Source: Streblospio benedicti
Lineage: Eukaryota > Annelida > Polychaeta > Spionida > Spionidae
Assembly (NCBI GenBank): GCA_019095985.1
Contig: CM032661.1
Span: 22,471,901-22,535,900 of the forward strand
Length of the DNA: 64,000 nt
Direction: 5' to 3'
The position numbers and the translations under genes are program-made. This document shows, piece by piece, positions 22,600-34,149 of the stretch. Every line of letters begins with the position of its first letter. The first letter of the stretch is position 1. Below the pieces are notes generated by a model. That model had not been told where the DNA came from and ran no database searches. It saw only the letters and a list, made by a program, of their open reading frames with translations.

Positions 22600-22890
22600 C
22601 AGGCTGGCCGGCCAGCAGCTAAATCGACTCCTGACTACAACATCCACACTAAGCCACCATACAGCATGTGGCTGTTTCAAAGCAACTGGAGTGTTGTTTA
22701 TCACCTCTTGGATTTGTCTTAGATGGTTGTATGAAACTCCTGAATTATTAAAGTAGTGGAAAATATTGATGGTTTCCTGGTACGATTTCAGCGGTTCGCC
22801 CTGTTCAATCTCCTTTGCACTCTGTGATACAGCCAGGGCCAAGTGCTGTGCAGTGTAGTGTATGTGCACAAGTTGAGGAAAAGTCTCCTG
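22600..22890 (-). pseudogene. hAT / ZNF862-like transposase-derived fragment
   Basis: Minus strand reads MHIHYTAQHLALAVSQSAKE, then IFHYFNNSGVSYNHLRQIQE and PVALKQPHAVWWLSVDVVV. This matches the block HC-AHRLALA ... YY-F--S--R---L ... LK----TRWLS of ZNF862-like (hAT-related, DUF4371) proteins. The usual R of RWLS is W here. N- and C-terminal parts (zinc finger, hAT dimerisation) are absent. Probably a dead fragment. Confidence 0.6.
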
Positions 22891-23049
22891 TAGTTAACAC
22901 CCGCAAGTATCAATAAAAGATATATAAATACACAGCAAATAAAATTACAGTATCACTCATATAACTTGTTAACTTCAAGGAGTCATTACTGATGTGATCT
23001 TTTTCTGTATCTTTTTAAACAGTTAAATTCTTAAATGTGCCCTGACTAT

Positions 23050-23150
23050 GTTGTGTGGGTATACCTATAAATTTGGCAATCTTGATAAGTCTTTATTAGC
23101 ACAATTGAAGTGACATATGAAAGTAGAAAATATTCACAGTACACCTCTTG
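23050..23150. mobile_element. Decayed LTR-edge copy related to that at 18.39 kb
   Basis: GTTGTGTGGG, a gap, then AAGTCTTTATTAGCACA and GAAAGT run in the same order as at 18,389-18,455. Old fossil, no coding part next to it. Confidence 0.45.
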
Positions 23151-23209
23151 ACATCTTCATGCAAACTGACTACGAAATGTAGAATTTCCTGACGGTCTGG
23201 CAAGAGCTT

Positions 23210-23710
23210 TCATTCCTGACTCACCTCATCTGTCATCTCCTTGGTGTGCTCAGAAGACGGTCTGGCATCAACCTCTTCAAACCAATGCGTATCACAACCA
23301 CGAGGTTCCACAATGTCCCCCATGGCCGCACGATCACCCAAGCTCACTTCAACATCCACAGGTTTGTTGAGTAAAATCTTGATGTGTCCCCCATCTGCCC
23401 GGCTCAGGGAGGGTAACCAAGCAGCCCAATGTTCCATGAACAAATTGTCAGGCTCAATGAATACTGTCAGCTGACCAGGACCAGGGCCCTGAATCTAGCC
23501 CTGCACTGTAGCCAATGAGTTTTTACTGAAATTTTCTCTTCGATGTGACTCTGCCATCATTGCTTTTGCCTCCTCCACCAAATCTAGAGATGATTTGCAC
23601 TTTGGCAGAGGAAGTGTGACGAGTCTTTGACCATATACCTCCATCCCACTTTCAAACTGAGGACCCAACTGAATATCAGATATCCTATGGAACTCCTAGC
23701 TGATCTGTAA
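23210..23710 (-). other. Unrecognised ORF pair with a repeat partner at 20.4 kb
   Basis: One frame stays open but for one stop: ISDIQLGPQFESGMEVYGQR, DLVEEAKAMMAESHRRENFS, then LTVFIEPDNLFMEHWAAWLP, LSRADGGHIKILLNKPVDVE and THWFEEVDARPSSEHTKEMT, ending near a possible donor GTGAGT at 23,222. The first part also appears at 20,391-20,520. I do not recognise it. It may belong to the same repeat family as the 20.4-21.1 kb gag-like ORF. Confidence 0.3.
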
Positions 23711-23916
23711 GAAAATACAAATAAAAGATGAAAATAAATCTAATAATTTAATTCTAACTGATTTAAGTAAATCCTTAACATGTCTAGTCGAAGTGTTATC
23801 GTCACTGAAAGGATTGTTAAAATTTCTGGTGTACTTTTAGTTGCAACGTAAACTGTCAACAATATTATTACAATGTGGTTTGATGGAAGTTCATTTATCC
23901 TGGATCTGATAGATAT

Positions 23917-24982
23917 ATTGGTTTATTTCTTAAACAGGATAACAGATAAAAGTCAAAATACATTGAGCTTTCGGCAAACTCTCTTGCCTTGATCACAACC
24001 GAATGACGTCATAAGTCGTCACTGTTGGCGCGGGGGAGTGGATAATTTTATTAAGTGGACCACGGAGGGAGAAAGCTTAGTGAATGGTGAGAGATCTTTA
24101 CCTTTCTTAGACACTCTCATCCTGGTAAATGAAGACGGGTCCCTACGCACAAGAGTTTTCAGAAAGTCGACGCATACAGATCAGTATCTGAACTTTGGGA
24201 GCAACCACCCGGTGGAACACAAGATAGGAGTGGTACGCACCTTGATGCATAGGGCTGATTGCGTAGTAAGCGACCCGTCGGAGTGCGAAAAATGAGAAAA
24301 GACACTTAGGAAAGGTTTTGAAAATGAATGGATACCCGGAGAATGTGTTGTCTAGTAAGAAGTTAAGCAGGGACGAAAGTACCTCGTCTAAGGACAATGC
24401 CCATGTTGAGCAAAAGAGGACGCCCCCAGTAGTTATACCCTATGTCAAGGGTGTGTCAGAACACATAAGGAGGGTGTTTCATAGATACAACGTCCAGGCA
24501 TTTTTCAAACCAGTGAACACTCTTAGACAGTTGTTGGTAAGACCAAAGGATCCCATGGATATGATCAAGTGAATGACTGTGATGAGGACAGAACCATCCC
24601 TGAAAGCCAGATTCATGGGAACACAGACGCCTGTTCCAGGAAGTCCCATAGACCAGGAGGGTCATGACATTTCAATTGAGGATACAAAAATCCTTTGTGT
24701 TGAATCTAAGTACTTCGAGCGTGGAGTAAAGGAAGCGATTCAGATACGGAGACTGAGACCTTCACTCAATAGAGATTGAGGCAGACACACTCTTCCTTCC
24801 ATATGGAACAACGTGTTGACCCTTCAAGGGGGGGGGGACATGCAGCTGGGAACTCCCCCGCGCCAACAGTGACGACTTATGACGTCATTTGGTTGTGATC
24901 AAGGCAAGAGAGTTTGCCGAAAGCTCAATGTATTTTGACTTTTATCTGTTATCCTGTTTAAGAAATAAACCAATATATCTAT
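23917..24982 (+). mobile_element. Penelope-like element fragment between long inverted repeats
   Basis: Plus-strand coding remnant: FIKWTTEGESLVNGERSLPF and LDTLILVNEDGSLRTRVFRK, YLNFGSNHPVEHKIGVVRTL (the RT C-terminal part and thumb of Penelope-like elements), then PYVKGVSEHIRRVFHRYNVQ and a GIY-YIG-side end with TKILCVESKYFERGVKEAIQ and IRRLRPSLNRD. It is broken, with a few breaks. About 125 bases at 23,917-24,040 recur in inverse order at 24,849-24,980 (core GACGTCATAAGTCGTCACTG and CTTTCGGCAAACTCTCTTGC). Penelope-like copies are known for complex terminal repeats, including inverted ones. Confidence 0.85.
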
Positions 24983-24989
24983 TACAATG

Positions 24990-25640
24990 TGGTTGTTTTT
25001 CTTCAAAGACTTTGGCCCTTCAAAAAATTTTTATGACGACAGATACTGCTCCATTGCACCAAGTGGGGTGGCTTCAGCAGCACGGACTGGGAAGCCCTTT
25101 GGGCACTCATCATTAAGCACTTGCTCTAGACTGGCTGGATGTTCAATGGCTTCTGGCGAAAATTTCCGCCTGTTGGGAGCCCCTGGATAAACACTTTCAA
25201 TCACTTTGCTTACAAGTCACATAGACTTCACATAGGTTTCTTCAATCAGAATAGCTAGACTTATACAGAAACACATCTACTAAACTTGACCCATTCTTGA
25301 CACTATCTGTCGAGTGGCATTTGGGATAGCTCTGGGAGAGCAACGGGCCGCTCTCATGGGAGTAGGAGTGCACCTTGAGCTGCCCATCGTGTATTTTTCA
25401 TGTCCATTAATTGGGTAATATCCATTAGGGATTTCATGTAAAGCTGTTGGACCCTGCCAACTATCAAATCCATGTCTAGATGAACTAGGATTGGCTGAGT
25501 ATTGGGGTGGTAAAGAGGGCCGACCATTTTGTGCATTCAGGCTGTGTGCACTTCAAGCTGCTGCCGAAGGAGGGGCTGTAGTCGCCTGTTGATCCTCAGA
25601 TCCTCTAAACCCTTAGAGGCGGACTCCCAAAAATAACAGG
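24990..25640 (-). pseudogene. Coding-like remnant related to 20.5 kb
   Basis: The minus strand reads RRKFSPEAIEHPASLEQVLN and DECPKGFPVRAAEATPLGAM at about 25,050-25,185. Its other end (25,490-25,600) is a close copy of 20,490-20,590 (TTGGCTGAGTATTGGGG, GGCTGTGTGCACT, CTGTAGTCGCCTGTT). Broken; family unknown; cut off by the assembly gap. Confidence 0.35.
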
Positions 25641-25657
25641 CTCTATTGGACCTGTCC

Positions 25658-25757
25658 NNNNNNNNNNNNNNNNNNNNNNNNNNNNNNNNNNNNNNNNNNN
25701 NNNNNNNNNNNNNNNNNNNNNNNNNNNNNNNNNNNNNNNNNNNNNNNNNNNNNNNNN
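25658..25757. other. Assembly gap (100 N)
   Basis: Exactly 100 N, a placeholder of unknown true length. Confidence 0.99.
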
Positions 25758-25849
25758 AAATTTATTTCAACAACAAAAAAAATTGTTCAAGAAAGATTTA
25801 AAAATATGCAAAATTGTTCACTTATGTGAATCATTGTGCAATCAATATG

Positions 25850-26135
25850 CAGCAAAGAATACCTTTATTCGTAATACTTCAATAGCTTTATTATGTACTA
25901 ATCTTTCTTTCTCGCCAACTTCTCTTTCCCTGTAAATTGAAAACAAACAACAGTTAGGGAGTGTGCACAATTGACGTCAGCCCTGAACTCTCTCCTCTAT
26001 GGCAAGCCGTTTTTTAAGTATCACAATGTCATGATCACGAGAGGTTAGTTCTACATCAATTATATACTTATGATTAGGCGATGCCTCGCCTCTCTTGTAC
26101 ATTATTATGTGGGTATCACATGCAGAATCCATAGT
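25850..26135 (-). other. Unrecognised small coding-like region
   Basis: Starts MDSACDTHIIMYKRGEASPN (26,130) and runs to LTSRDHDIVILKKRLAIEER; a second open piece after a possible acceptor near 25,935 reads REREVGEKERLVHNKAIEVL. Short charged helices, possibly the C-terminal coiled coil of a Myb/SANT-like protein. Weak evidence. Confidence 0.25.
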
Positions 26136-26320
26136 AATTTTTTTTTTTAAACTAAAATACATGAAGTAGTCCTCAAGTACATATATGAAAGTATGAGTGG
26201 TCAAAACATAAAAAACTATCTAGGTAGATCTGCTCTTAAAATGCAATTTAATGCAATTAAATAGATGCATAATAATTACAAACACTAATAAACACATATG
26301 AAATATTAAAGAAGTTGCTA

Positions 26321-27406
26321 TTAGTTCCAAATAAAATTACTGTACAAAGCCGTCATGTTAGTATAAATTTTATTAAGGATCTTGGGACCCATTGTTGGGG
26401 TTGACACTATCTGTGATAACTTATAGCTATTGTTAAAAGGACCGTCCTTAAAAGTGTCCCCTGCAATGAGGATACCTGTGCTAGGATGCTTGCTGAGGAT
26501 ACTGTCAATACACCTGGACAAATGTTTGGTCGTTTCCCCGTTATTCCTCTTTGAAAAGTACATAACTCCTATGGTTATTTGTCTAAACATTCTTGGCATG
26601 TGTTTAGGCCGAATGGTGAGCCAGAGTGTTTCAAAGTTTTCATCATGCAAATCGTCATGTAATGTTATTGGTATAGTGTCTCTAACGTAAACACCAACTC
26701 CTCCCCCACGCTTATGGTTGCGATCATGACGAATGAAGTTAAAACCGTGGATATTGATGATGTCACTTGGAATCTCATCCTTTAACCATGTCTCAGTAAC
26801 ACATGCAATATCAATCCTTTTTTGACCTAATACTGTAGAATAGTCGTCAATCTTGTTTTTCACTGATCGTACATTTGCATTTAGTAAGGATGGTAAGCTG
26901 TACTTTATTTTGTGCTGTTTTGGGATAGGTTGAGGAAATGGCTGAGCATGACCTGTATGATTGCTATAGTCAATAACAAAAGATTCATTTCGCCCCAATT
27001 TCTCCTTGACTAATTTACCACCTCTAGTTCCACGTCTCGTAGATTTGACTAAGCATAAACCAAGCTTATGTAGTTCATAGTATGTATGGCTATCAAGTTT
27101 TAAGCGCTTTTCATAACTAAGTATCCTCCTTCCAGCCAAGAGCAAGGACTTACGGCTGTGATTTACCATATTTATACAGTCGGTACTAATGTTTATGTCC
27201 TGCACAAGGCTCAAACTGGATATTTTTTCGCCAATATCAGAAAATATTTTAATCAAGCGTGGTGTCAAAAGTTTGGAGACTAACTGACGCGCCTCATGTG
27301 CGGGGCTGTCAGCTTTATTGACAGGTAGGAGTGGCTGGTCTGCATTGGCAGAGCAGGCGCCGCGTGATTGGTTAGGGTGAAGGCTGGGTTTACAAATGGT
27401 CAGCAT
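26321..27406 (-). pseudogene. LINE ORF with APE-type endonuclease domain, 361 codons (CR1/L2-like group)
   Basis: Open from ATG. The N-terminal 170 residues are a helical region with no named motif. From about residue 175 the endonuclease reads SLLNANVRSVKNKIDDYSTV, IDIACVTETWLKDE (catalytic Glu in TETW), FNFIRHDRNHKRGGGVGVYV, and LIAGDTFKDG in place of the usual GDFN. The frame ends near residue 361, before the RT, so the element is 3'-truncated here. A matching type of LINE tail lies at 30.3-30.9 kb on the same strand, with BEL, kinase and DIRS pieces between. The clade call is from memory of family patterns. Confidence 0.8.
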
Positions 27407-27539
27407 AAGCCGGGAGGTGATTGATAGGCTGGCATGGGTGAGTGGTTATTGATGGAGATAGAAGGATGAGAATATGAGCCACAGCCTTGCTTCGAAATGC
27501 AACAGAATTTACACACATTGAGCAAATTCTACCAAAATT

Positions 27540-28090
27540 TCTCCTTTTCTGATTTCAGCTCAGTGTCATCTGTGAGATCGAGGTCACATTTTTCACTAAA
27601 CCAGTCTTCTTGTGGTCTAGCCAAGAAATCAGGGCCACTGACCCACACAACTGAGGTCAGCTGCTGATAACCCCCTGGTATTGAGGTGACTTGGATTATC
27701 ATTGGATTATTGGATTATCATTGAGACCTTGTTTGCGACGAATGTATGAAACTGCTTGCATTCATTAGCGATACACTTTGGCACAATCATGGAATCTGAC
27801 CAATGAATTGTTTCGTTTTCAATTGATGTCCAATTCATCCACTAAAAGGCTGTTAGCCTTACGGCCAGAGCAGCTGCAGAAAGTTCCAATCTGGGAATCG
27901 TCATTTCTTTGAGTGGTGCTAGCCTAGACTTTGCCATTATTAGGTTTACAATAACATGGCTCTTGTTGTCTACCTGCCGAAGATAGCTGCACACTCCATA
28001 TGCTGATTTGCTAGAATCTCCAAAATGGTGCAGCTGCCTGTCAACTATTTTTTGCTCTTGTGGACTGAAATGAGTAGAATAAACCATGAA
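27540..28090 (-). mobile_element. BEL/Pao LTR retrotransposon fragment (pol, RNase H region)
   Basis: Fossil. Typical BEL/Pao text on the minus strand: QLHHFGDSSKSAYGVCSYLR, KSRLAPLKEMTIPRLELSAA, then further on HWSDSMIV and FHTFVANKV, and WVSGPDFLARP. Only a piece of pol remains, with several breaks and no LTRs. Confidence 0.8.
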
Positions 28091-28330
28091 TTACAATTTC
28101 ATACCAAAATTCCCACTGAATTACACAAGGAACCTGACTATATCAGCTCTCAGCTGTGGTGGCAGAACATACATGGTTGTCTGTTGTCCCAAAACCACTT
28201 TTGCAAGTGATGGTGATGGCAGCTTGTGAAAGAGATGTGTGGGACCTTTCTCCATTGAGCTAGCTACTGGTTCGACACCTGTGTGGTACCATAAGTACTG
28301 GTCTAAAGCGCAGGTAGCTAATAAATTAAC

Positions 28331-28505
28331 AGTATAACCTCCAATTGAGACCACTCAAAATATCACCACATGTGATCTTTGTAGACAGGTATTCTCTTTT
28401 AGGAGGTTGAATTTTGTCTCTTTCTGACATTTTGGAATTAAAAAACAAGGCTTTATTGTTAAGGTGATCTCATTATAGCAGTGTGACCAATTGGAAGTTA
28501 TGATG
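28331..28505. mobile_element. Pogo-type MITE copy 3
   Basis: CAGTATAACCTCCAATTGAGACCACTC at the left and GTGACCAATTGGAAGTTATG at the right, with GTGATCTCATTATAGCAG inside. More diverged than copies 2 and 7. Confidence 0.6.
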
Positions 28506-28689
28506 TATGCAATTTGAAAATAAACAGACAGGTTTGTAGTTAGTAGTTTAGAAGTGACACAATACGTAGGACATTGAAATGTGGAATTTTTAACAGTCAA
28601 TACGCTATTGGTATTTTATAATTGTAGAAATTTGAATGTGCAATACCTTTCTCATTGAATATTAACATATTTTATTTGCCCTAAAAATA

Positions 28690-28918
28690 AAGAATAAAAT
28701 AAACTTACCTACTTTTACAAGGATCTTGCTATCGATGAATGTGATGAGGTAGTTCTGAGGTTTTACATCGTGATGAACCACGTGAATCCCATGGAGGTGG
28801 CTGATTCCGGCCACACACTGCAGCAAGACCAGCCTTGCCATGCGCTAGCTGAGTACATTCTTTGGCAAAAACGAGTTCAGATCACCTCTTTCACAAAACT
28901 CCAAGACAAGCTGTGGTA
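28690..28918 (-). pseudogene. Protein-kinase exon copy K1
   Basis: Minus strand reads the kinase C-lobe start ARLVLLQCVAGISHLHGIHV and VHHDVKPQNYLITFIDSKIL up to a donor GTAGGT, with NSFLPKNVL just before (frame disturbed). H-H-D replaces the usual H-R-D of the catalytic loop; KPQN follows, as in Ser/Thr kinases. The upstream part is replaced by retroelement sequence at about 28,920. Isolated, so a pseudogene fragment. Confidence 0.75.
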
Positions 28919-28919
28919 G

Positions 28920-30080
28920 CCGCCCTTCTTTTGCCTGCCATAGTAGCCGTTCTCGTTCGACTCATAACGCGGCCTCTTGTTCTGGCGGGAGCTGCAAATA
29001 GAAAACAGAAACATGGTAAGTTAGTTTGTCAAGTCAAACATGATCTAGTTAAATAGACGATGCGTTATCAGAGGGTCTTACCCATGATCCTGCTTCCGCT
29101 TCTTGCTGTATATTGCGGACTCGCGAATCTCCTTAATCCGCTTGTTTATCTTGCAGTCAAACAACTTTTTCACGCCGACTGGCTCAGTCCACTTGCACAA
29201 AAGCGATATTGGGTGGCCTATGTCATTCCACAAGTTGTCCTCCCGACATTGATTGAGATTTGAGAAGCTGGCCATCCCCAAGCGTACCGCGTCAAACAGG
29301 TTGACATGATAGTCTCGGATCGGTCGTGAATCGGTCTGGTTGCTCCCGATGTCATCCAAGATGCGGAGGATGATGGCGCACAGCCCGGAGAGCCATTCCT
29401 GCACGTCTGTGAGCCGCTCTTCCAGCTTCCCTGGTCCTGTAGACATATGAAGGTTGTCGTTGAGCTCCGGAACCGTCAAATTCGGCATGTTCTCGGGGCG
29501 TGGGTAGGCCTGCACAAGCTCTTTCATTTTGTCCCCGTCGGGCTCGCTCCGCATCACTGGATTTAGGAGGTTAGCTAGCGCCGGATGTATGTCTTCTTAG
29601 ACACCAGTTGGCCCTGCATCTCTGCAAACAGGGCTGGTAGGGCGAGATCTGGTGCTGCGCTCGTGGTGCCTGCACTGGTGGAAGGGCCATCCCCCACGGC
29701 ATCAGTGGCTTTCATCTTCACCAACCACTGGAAGATTTGAAGCAGCTGGTCCTGCTGCGGTGCCTTCATTGGCGCTGCCGAGTCATCCTCATCCTCGGAA
29801 CCATGTTCTTCGACACTAACGTCGGAATCGTCCGGGGAGTCCGCTTCGGACGAAGAGCGCTCCGTCGAGCTCTCCCACTTGCGGCGTCACTTGGCCGCCA
29901 TCTTGGCTTTCTAAGCCTTCTTGCCGGCTTTGGCAATCCTCTTGCCCTTCTTGGCAGCGGATTTTGGGCGTTTCTTCGCCTTGTCCTTGAGAGTTGGCAT
30001 AACCTGCTCCTCTTCAGAGCTGCCCGAATCAGTCAGGCTCTCGCTGGGCCAGTCTGAGCCCTCGTCACTACTCATCGTGA
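28920..30080 (-). mobile_element. DIRS-type retrotransposon fragment (gag)
   Basis: Fossil. Acidic/Lys-rich N-terminal part (about 29,800-30,078), a middle linker, then the DIRS gag signature YPRPENMPNLTVPELNDNL and a helical C-terminal part (SFSNLNQCREDNLWNDIGHP). The same arrangement occurs at 41.5-42.8 kb. No RT or recombinase part follows here. Broken, with a few breaks. Confidence 0.75.
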
Positions 30081-30347
30081 TCGAAAAAAACGTGCGTTCT
30101 AACAGTCTAACACGGGCACAGTCTAGTGCTCAATAAAAACCACCAATGCGGGTCAGTTAGGGGACTAATCAGCCCAAAAGTTTAACGTCTCTCACTAGAC
30201 CAGTCTTAGGTAGCAGACGGAAGAAGTAGTAAAGATATCCAGAAGGTTTGAAGCACTAAAAAACACAATATCCAACTCGAAAAGTCAAACATGAACATAA
30301 ACAGTCTATGACGAAAGCGTACTGAAGTCACGTGACATAGCGTCATC

Positions 30348-30890
30348 TCATGTTATTTCGACGAAATACAAGATCGCCGATACAGAATAAGCTTTGCGCA
30401 GTATCACAGATGAATGTAGTATACGAAATATAATAAAAACTTTAGACATACTATTAACTCTCTTTTCTAAGCCCATGAGCACCCTAAAAATTCTGTTGTA
30501 GGCAACCTTAAAACGCCTGACTGTTTCTGATGAATAATTACACCACAATTGACAACAATAAAAACCACTACAGTAAGACTTAAAAAGCGCACACTTCACA
30601 TTATCTGTACAACAATTAAAATGTTTGATTAAGGCATATAAATTGCGAATTTGTGTATTTATAGCACCATCATCTTGCATGTTATCGCATATTAAAACAC
30701 CCAAGTATTAATACTCATGAACTAAATCTATGCATCTATTATTGAGAAAGATTTGTGGTACATTCATTTTACTGTAGCTCTTAGATTTAATACACATGTA
30801 TAGAGACTTTTTAATGTTAAAAGTGATTTCAAATTTCATTGCATATTCTTCACACAATAAGATTGAATACTGTAAAGCTTTAGTTTAGGA
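30348..30890 (-). pseudogene. LINE 3' fragment (end of reverse transcriptase ORF)
   Basis: The minus strand reads SYSKMNVPQIFLNNRCIDLV, YLGVLICDNMQDDGAINTQI and RNLYALIKHFNCCTDNVKCA, then FKSYCSGFYCCQLWCNYSSE and VRRFKVAYNRIFRVLMGLEK, the conserved end of CR1-type RT ORFs after the catalytic core. The RT catalytic motif itself is missing, and an in-frame stop lies before YLGV. 5'-truncated, same strand as the LINE at 26.3 kb. Confidence 0.8.
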
Positions 30891-31144
30891 ACATTGCCAT
30901 TTGTACCACTTTATCGGAAATGGGAATTCGTGTCAATTATTGTGTTTGTATGGTCATTTTTGCATGATAGATGTTACAAAGAACGTCGTTAGTTAGGTGA
31001 TAAAAATCCATAACTTTTACTGATAAATGTTTAAAATGACCAAAAATTAATGATTTTCCATAATTTAAAAAGACTCAAATCTTATGCCATGGCTTGTCCA
31101 GAAGTCACGTTGACTATTAATATCTTTTATTTGGCCTAAAAATA

Positions 31145-31600
31145 AAGAATAAAATAAACTTACCTACTTTTACAAGGATCTTGCTATCAATGAATGTGAT
31201 GAGGTAGTTCTGAGGTTTTACATCGTGATGAACCACGTGAATCCCATGGAGGTGGCTGATTCCGGCCACACACTGCAGCAAGACCAGCCTTGCCACGCGC
31301 TGGCTGAGTACATTCTTGGGTAAAAACGAGTTCAGATCATCTTACAACAGTAATGACAAGCCACATAAAGCTGTTTTTCATTATGTGCTAATAGAGCTTC
31401 AGGATGCGCTCTATTGCCATCTGCGACCTTCCATCATATGGATCTCTTCGTCCATGCGTACCGTTACCTCCTCTTTTCGTCTCAGCGCTTTATGGCAACA
31501 ATCACTTTGCTTCTCGTGTTGACTTTGGTAACATATCCAAATGTGCTTTGACTGAGACTGGAGTTTGGGTCAGTGAAAACCTCCTAGTCTCTGATTCGTT
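31145..31600 (-). pseudogene. Protein-kinase exon copy K2 (two exon parts)
   Basis: Two parts on the minus strand. The first (about 31,450-31,560) has STFGYVTKVNTRSKVIVAIK: a Gly-loop-like FGYV and the ATP-binding Lys of VAIK. The second (31,160-31,420) has AIEHILKLS and the catalytic-loop part HHDVKPQN, ending at a GTAGGT donor. Frames disagree between the parts. The surrounding 0.9 kb is duplicated at 36.78-37.66 kb. Confidence 0.75.
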
Positions 31601-32110
31601 CATCCGACTATGAGTGTCTGAACATACAATGTCGCAGTGAAAGAAGATTAAGACTAATGTCCCCAGATGGCTGAATGATATATGGAAAGTTGCTTCTTGT
31701 ATTTGTCGTCATATTATGTAGGTTTATAATCAAGTTTTGTGTTCACTGTGTTGAAACCAAGCCCTGCATATTGTATTAATGAATTGCAACACCTTCAAAA
31801 ATATTTCTGCTATCTGTTCAAATGTCTGTTGGAGTGTTATTCCCACATAGACTGTATATCAATGAGTAAATTGGCTGGACTATTTTCAAAAAACTTCAGT
31901 AGATCATTTCTAAATAGGTTAAACTTTGTTTGACCCCAATATATGAATGAAAGTTCTGGGCTAAATCATTCAGCCTCCATATGACCTCAGCAGTTTGCTT
32001 GTCCAGAAGTGAAAGGCTTGAGCATTTCCTCTTTCTTCAAATCCACTTTTACCCCTGGCACAACCAATTCTGTGGGTGTGCACTTATGAGGTTGTGACCC
32101 CGTAAAAAGG
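31145..32110. repeat. Segmental duplication, copy A
   Basis: Near-identical in order to 36,780-37,665. It includes kinase copy K2, a spacer (GTCTGATTCGTTCATCCGAC-type text, then TTGAATTGCAACACCTTC) and the end of the retroelement gag at 31.98-33.1 kb. Copy A has about 80 extra bases near 31,650-31,730. Confidence 0.85.
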
Positions 32111-33085
32111 CTGCTCCATCCTGATAAACTGAAGCTAGGCACAACATTTTTGTTGGTAAGATGACTCTCGCTATATGTAGCGTCTATGTTAAAGTTAAGA
32201 ACATTTGCCACCTGTACCACTTTCTCGTTACGGTTGAAATCGTAGCAGACAGACGCTTTGGCCTGCTGCGCTGCATTGATAGGGCGTCTTTTTGGAGGTA
32301 GTAGCTTACGCTTGAATACTCTCATAGAGCAAAGTCATCTCGAAGCTATCCCATGAAAGCTCCATATCAGACACTGCTTGGAGTCGCCTGAACTTCTCAT
32401 CATAAATCATGTAAGTGCTATCCTGGTGTCTTTTATGCAGATCCAGGATACGGCTCTGGTAGGTGAAGAGGGACGGTGCCAGAGCCGATCGTGCGGAGGT
32501 CTGTACTGCAGCATAGGTGCTAAAAAGCCTCATCCTTTCAAACACACTTCCTATTTGCCTCTTGCTGGTGGGGCCAAGCATCAGACCTGACCCATCCCTT
32601 TCAAACGTAAATGACATGTCATCTTAGGAATGCAACATGGTGAGGTCAATGTATTTACCTTCTATTAATTTCGATAATTTTTATGTCCAGCGACCTTCCC
32701 AGTATTCTAAATGAGTCCTCAACTGCCGCATCTGCATTCTGCACAGAGGTTTCATTAATGGCTCCTGAAAAAATAGGGATCTGAGGTGCTGGAGCCTGAT
32801 TTGATGCAGCTTCCCTCCTCTTAGTGTAAGATGGACGCTCGAACAATTCAGTGAGCTGCTGCACCTGTTGTTGTATGGTATCCATCCGTTCCATCAGTGA
32901 AGCATGAAGTGACTGGTCGTGTACCACGGGCGGCGACAGAGTTGGCATGTTACTCGAACACTGCTGAACACTCTGTACTTTGGTGTGGTGCAGGGCTGGC
33001 TCATCTGGGGTGACTTTGCAACTTCTCTTGGTTGGATGACCCTTGGCCTTGTCTGCTGGTAAAACTCGCTCATAACACACAGCAA
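31985..33085 (-). mobile_element. Retroelement gag-like region, family uncertain
   Basis: Fossil. Minus strand: a linker with a short coiled coil (LMERMDTIQQQVQQLTELFE), a helical core with YQSRILDLHKRHQDSTYMIY and DEKFRRLQAVSDMELSWDSF, and a basic C-terminal part with FKRKLLPPKRRPINAAQQAK. The Y---FR------LSW pattern resembles gag-like ORFs of tyrosine-recombinase retroelements. Broken, with a few breaks. Its 3' end is part of the duplication shared with 37.5-37.66 kb. Confidence 0.5.
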
Positions 33086-33139
33086 AACAGTACCCTTGTT
33101 AGCACAACAAAAAACAACCCAAAAGTGAATAATGTACAA

Positions 33140-33345
33140 ACAATTACAAGGAAGTAACAGATCCCAGGGGATCACAACAGTTCACCCGGAGGCAACAGAT
33201 CCCGGAGGATCACAACAGGTCACCCGGAGGCAACAGTTTAAACACCTACAAGGTGGCAACAGATCCCAGAGGGTCACAATAGGTCATCCGGAGGCAACAG
33301 TTTAAGCACATACAAAGTGGCAACAGATTCCATAGGATTGGAACA
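33140..33345. repeat. Tandem repeat, about 3 units of 60-75 bases
   Basis: GGCAACAGATCCC, GGATCACAACAGGTCACCC and GGAGGCAACAGTTTAA recur in order three times, the last unit more diverged. Confidence 0.75.
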
Positions 33346-34149
33346 GGCCCTCAAGGAGCAGGAGTTACATAAGGGAAAAAATTACCTACAATTACATACA
33401 AATTACATGTACATACAATTACAGCACAAAAGGGGGAAGTTAGTGTACTAACTAAAACCGTGATTTGTTACAAATGGCAAATGAATAACACATTAGCTGT
33501 AAAGCAAAAGGCAACAAAGCCACAAACACATACCTGGACAAAGTAGAACATGTGGTGCAGATTTCCCCAGCAGAGTAGCACGTGACCAACACAAATCACG
33601 GACAAATTGTTAAAACGTCTGGCAAATTGTTTAACAATATCTTGGTGAGCTTGCAGAGTGTGTATCACCTAAAGTTAGTTACAAATCCAATGTACATAAA
33701 TACTTAAGCTGTGTATATTGTGACTAAGCCGCAAACACGTGGTGCTGTTTACAAAGAAGTAGCAATTAAGTGAAACAATCAACAGAAATCAAGACAAGCT
33801 TGGGTTAAAATCACTGCAAAAGGTATAGAATATCCTCAGTGATCAAAGCAGCATATGGTAATTAAAGTCAAATAGAAAAACTATCTAATTCCTATGTAAA
33901 CCAAAGGAATAATCCAAAAACATGAGCGCTACAAAAGCACTTGTTGCCTCTGAAGTCCACACACAAAAAGACTGAAGCTAAACCAGTTATGACTGGAAAT
34001 GACCAATGTATTACTAAAATATATTGAAATAAAGTTACGTGCAGAAAAAAAACAGGTGACCAACAACAAATCCAAGCCACATAAGTAAATTACAAAAAGA
34101 ATTTTTTATATTTGATAAAAAATGATATATTTATTCGCAGTAAAAATAA

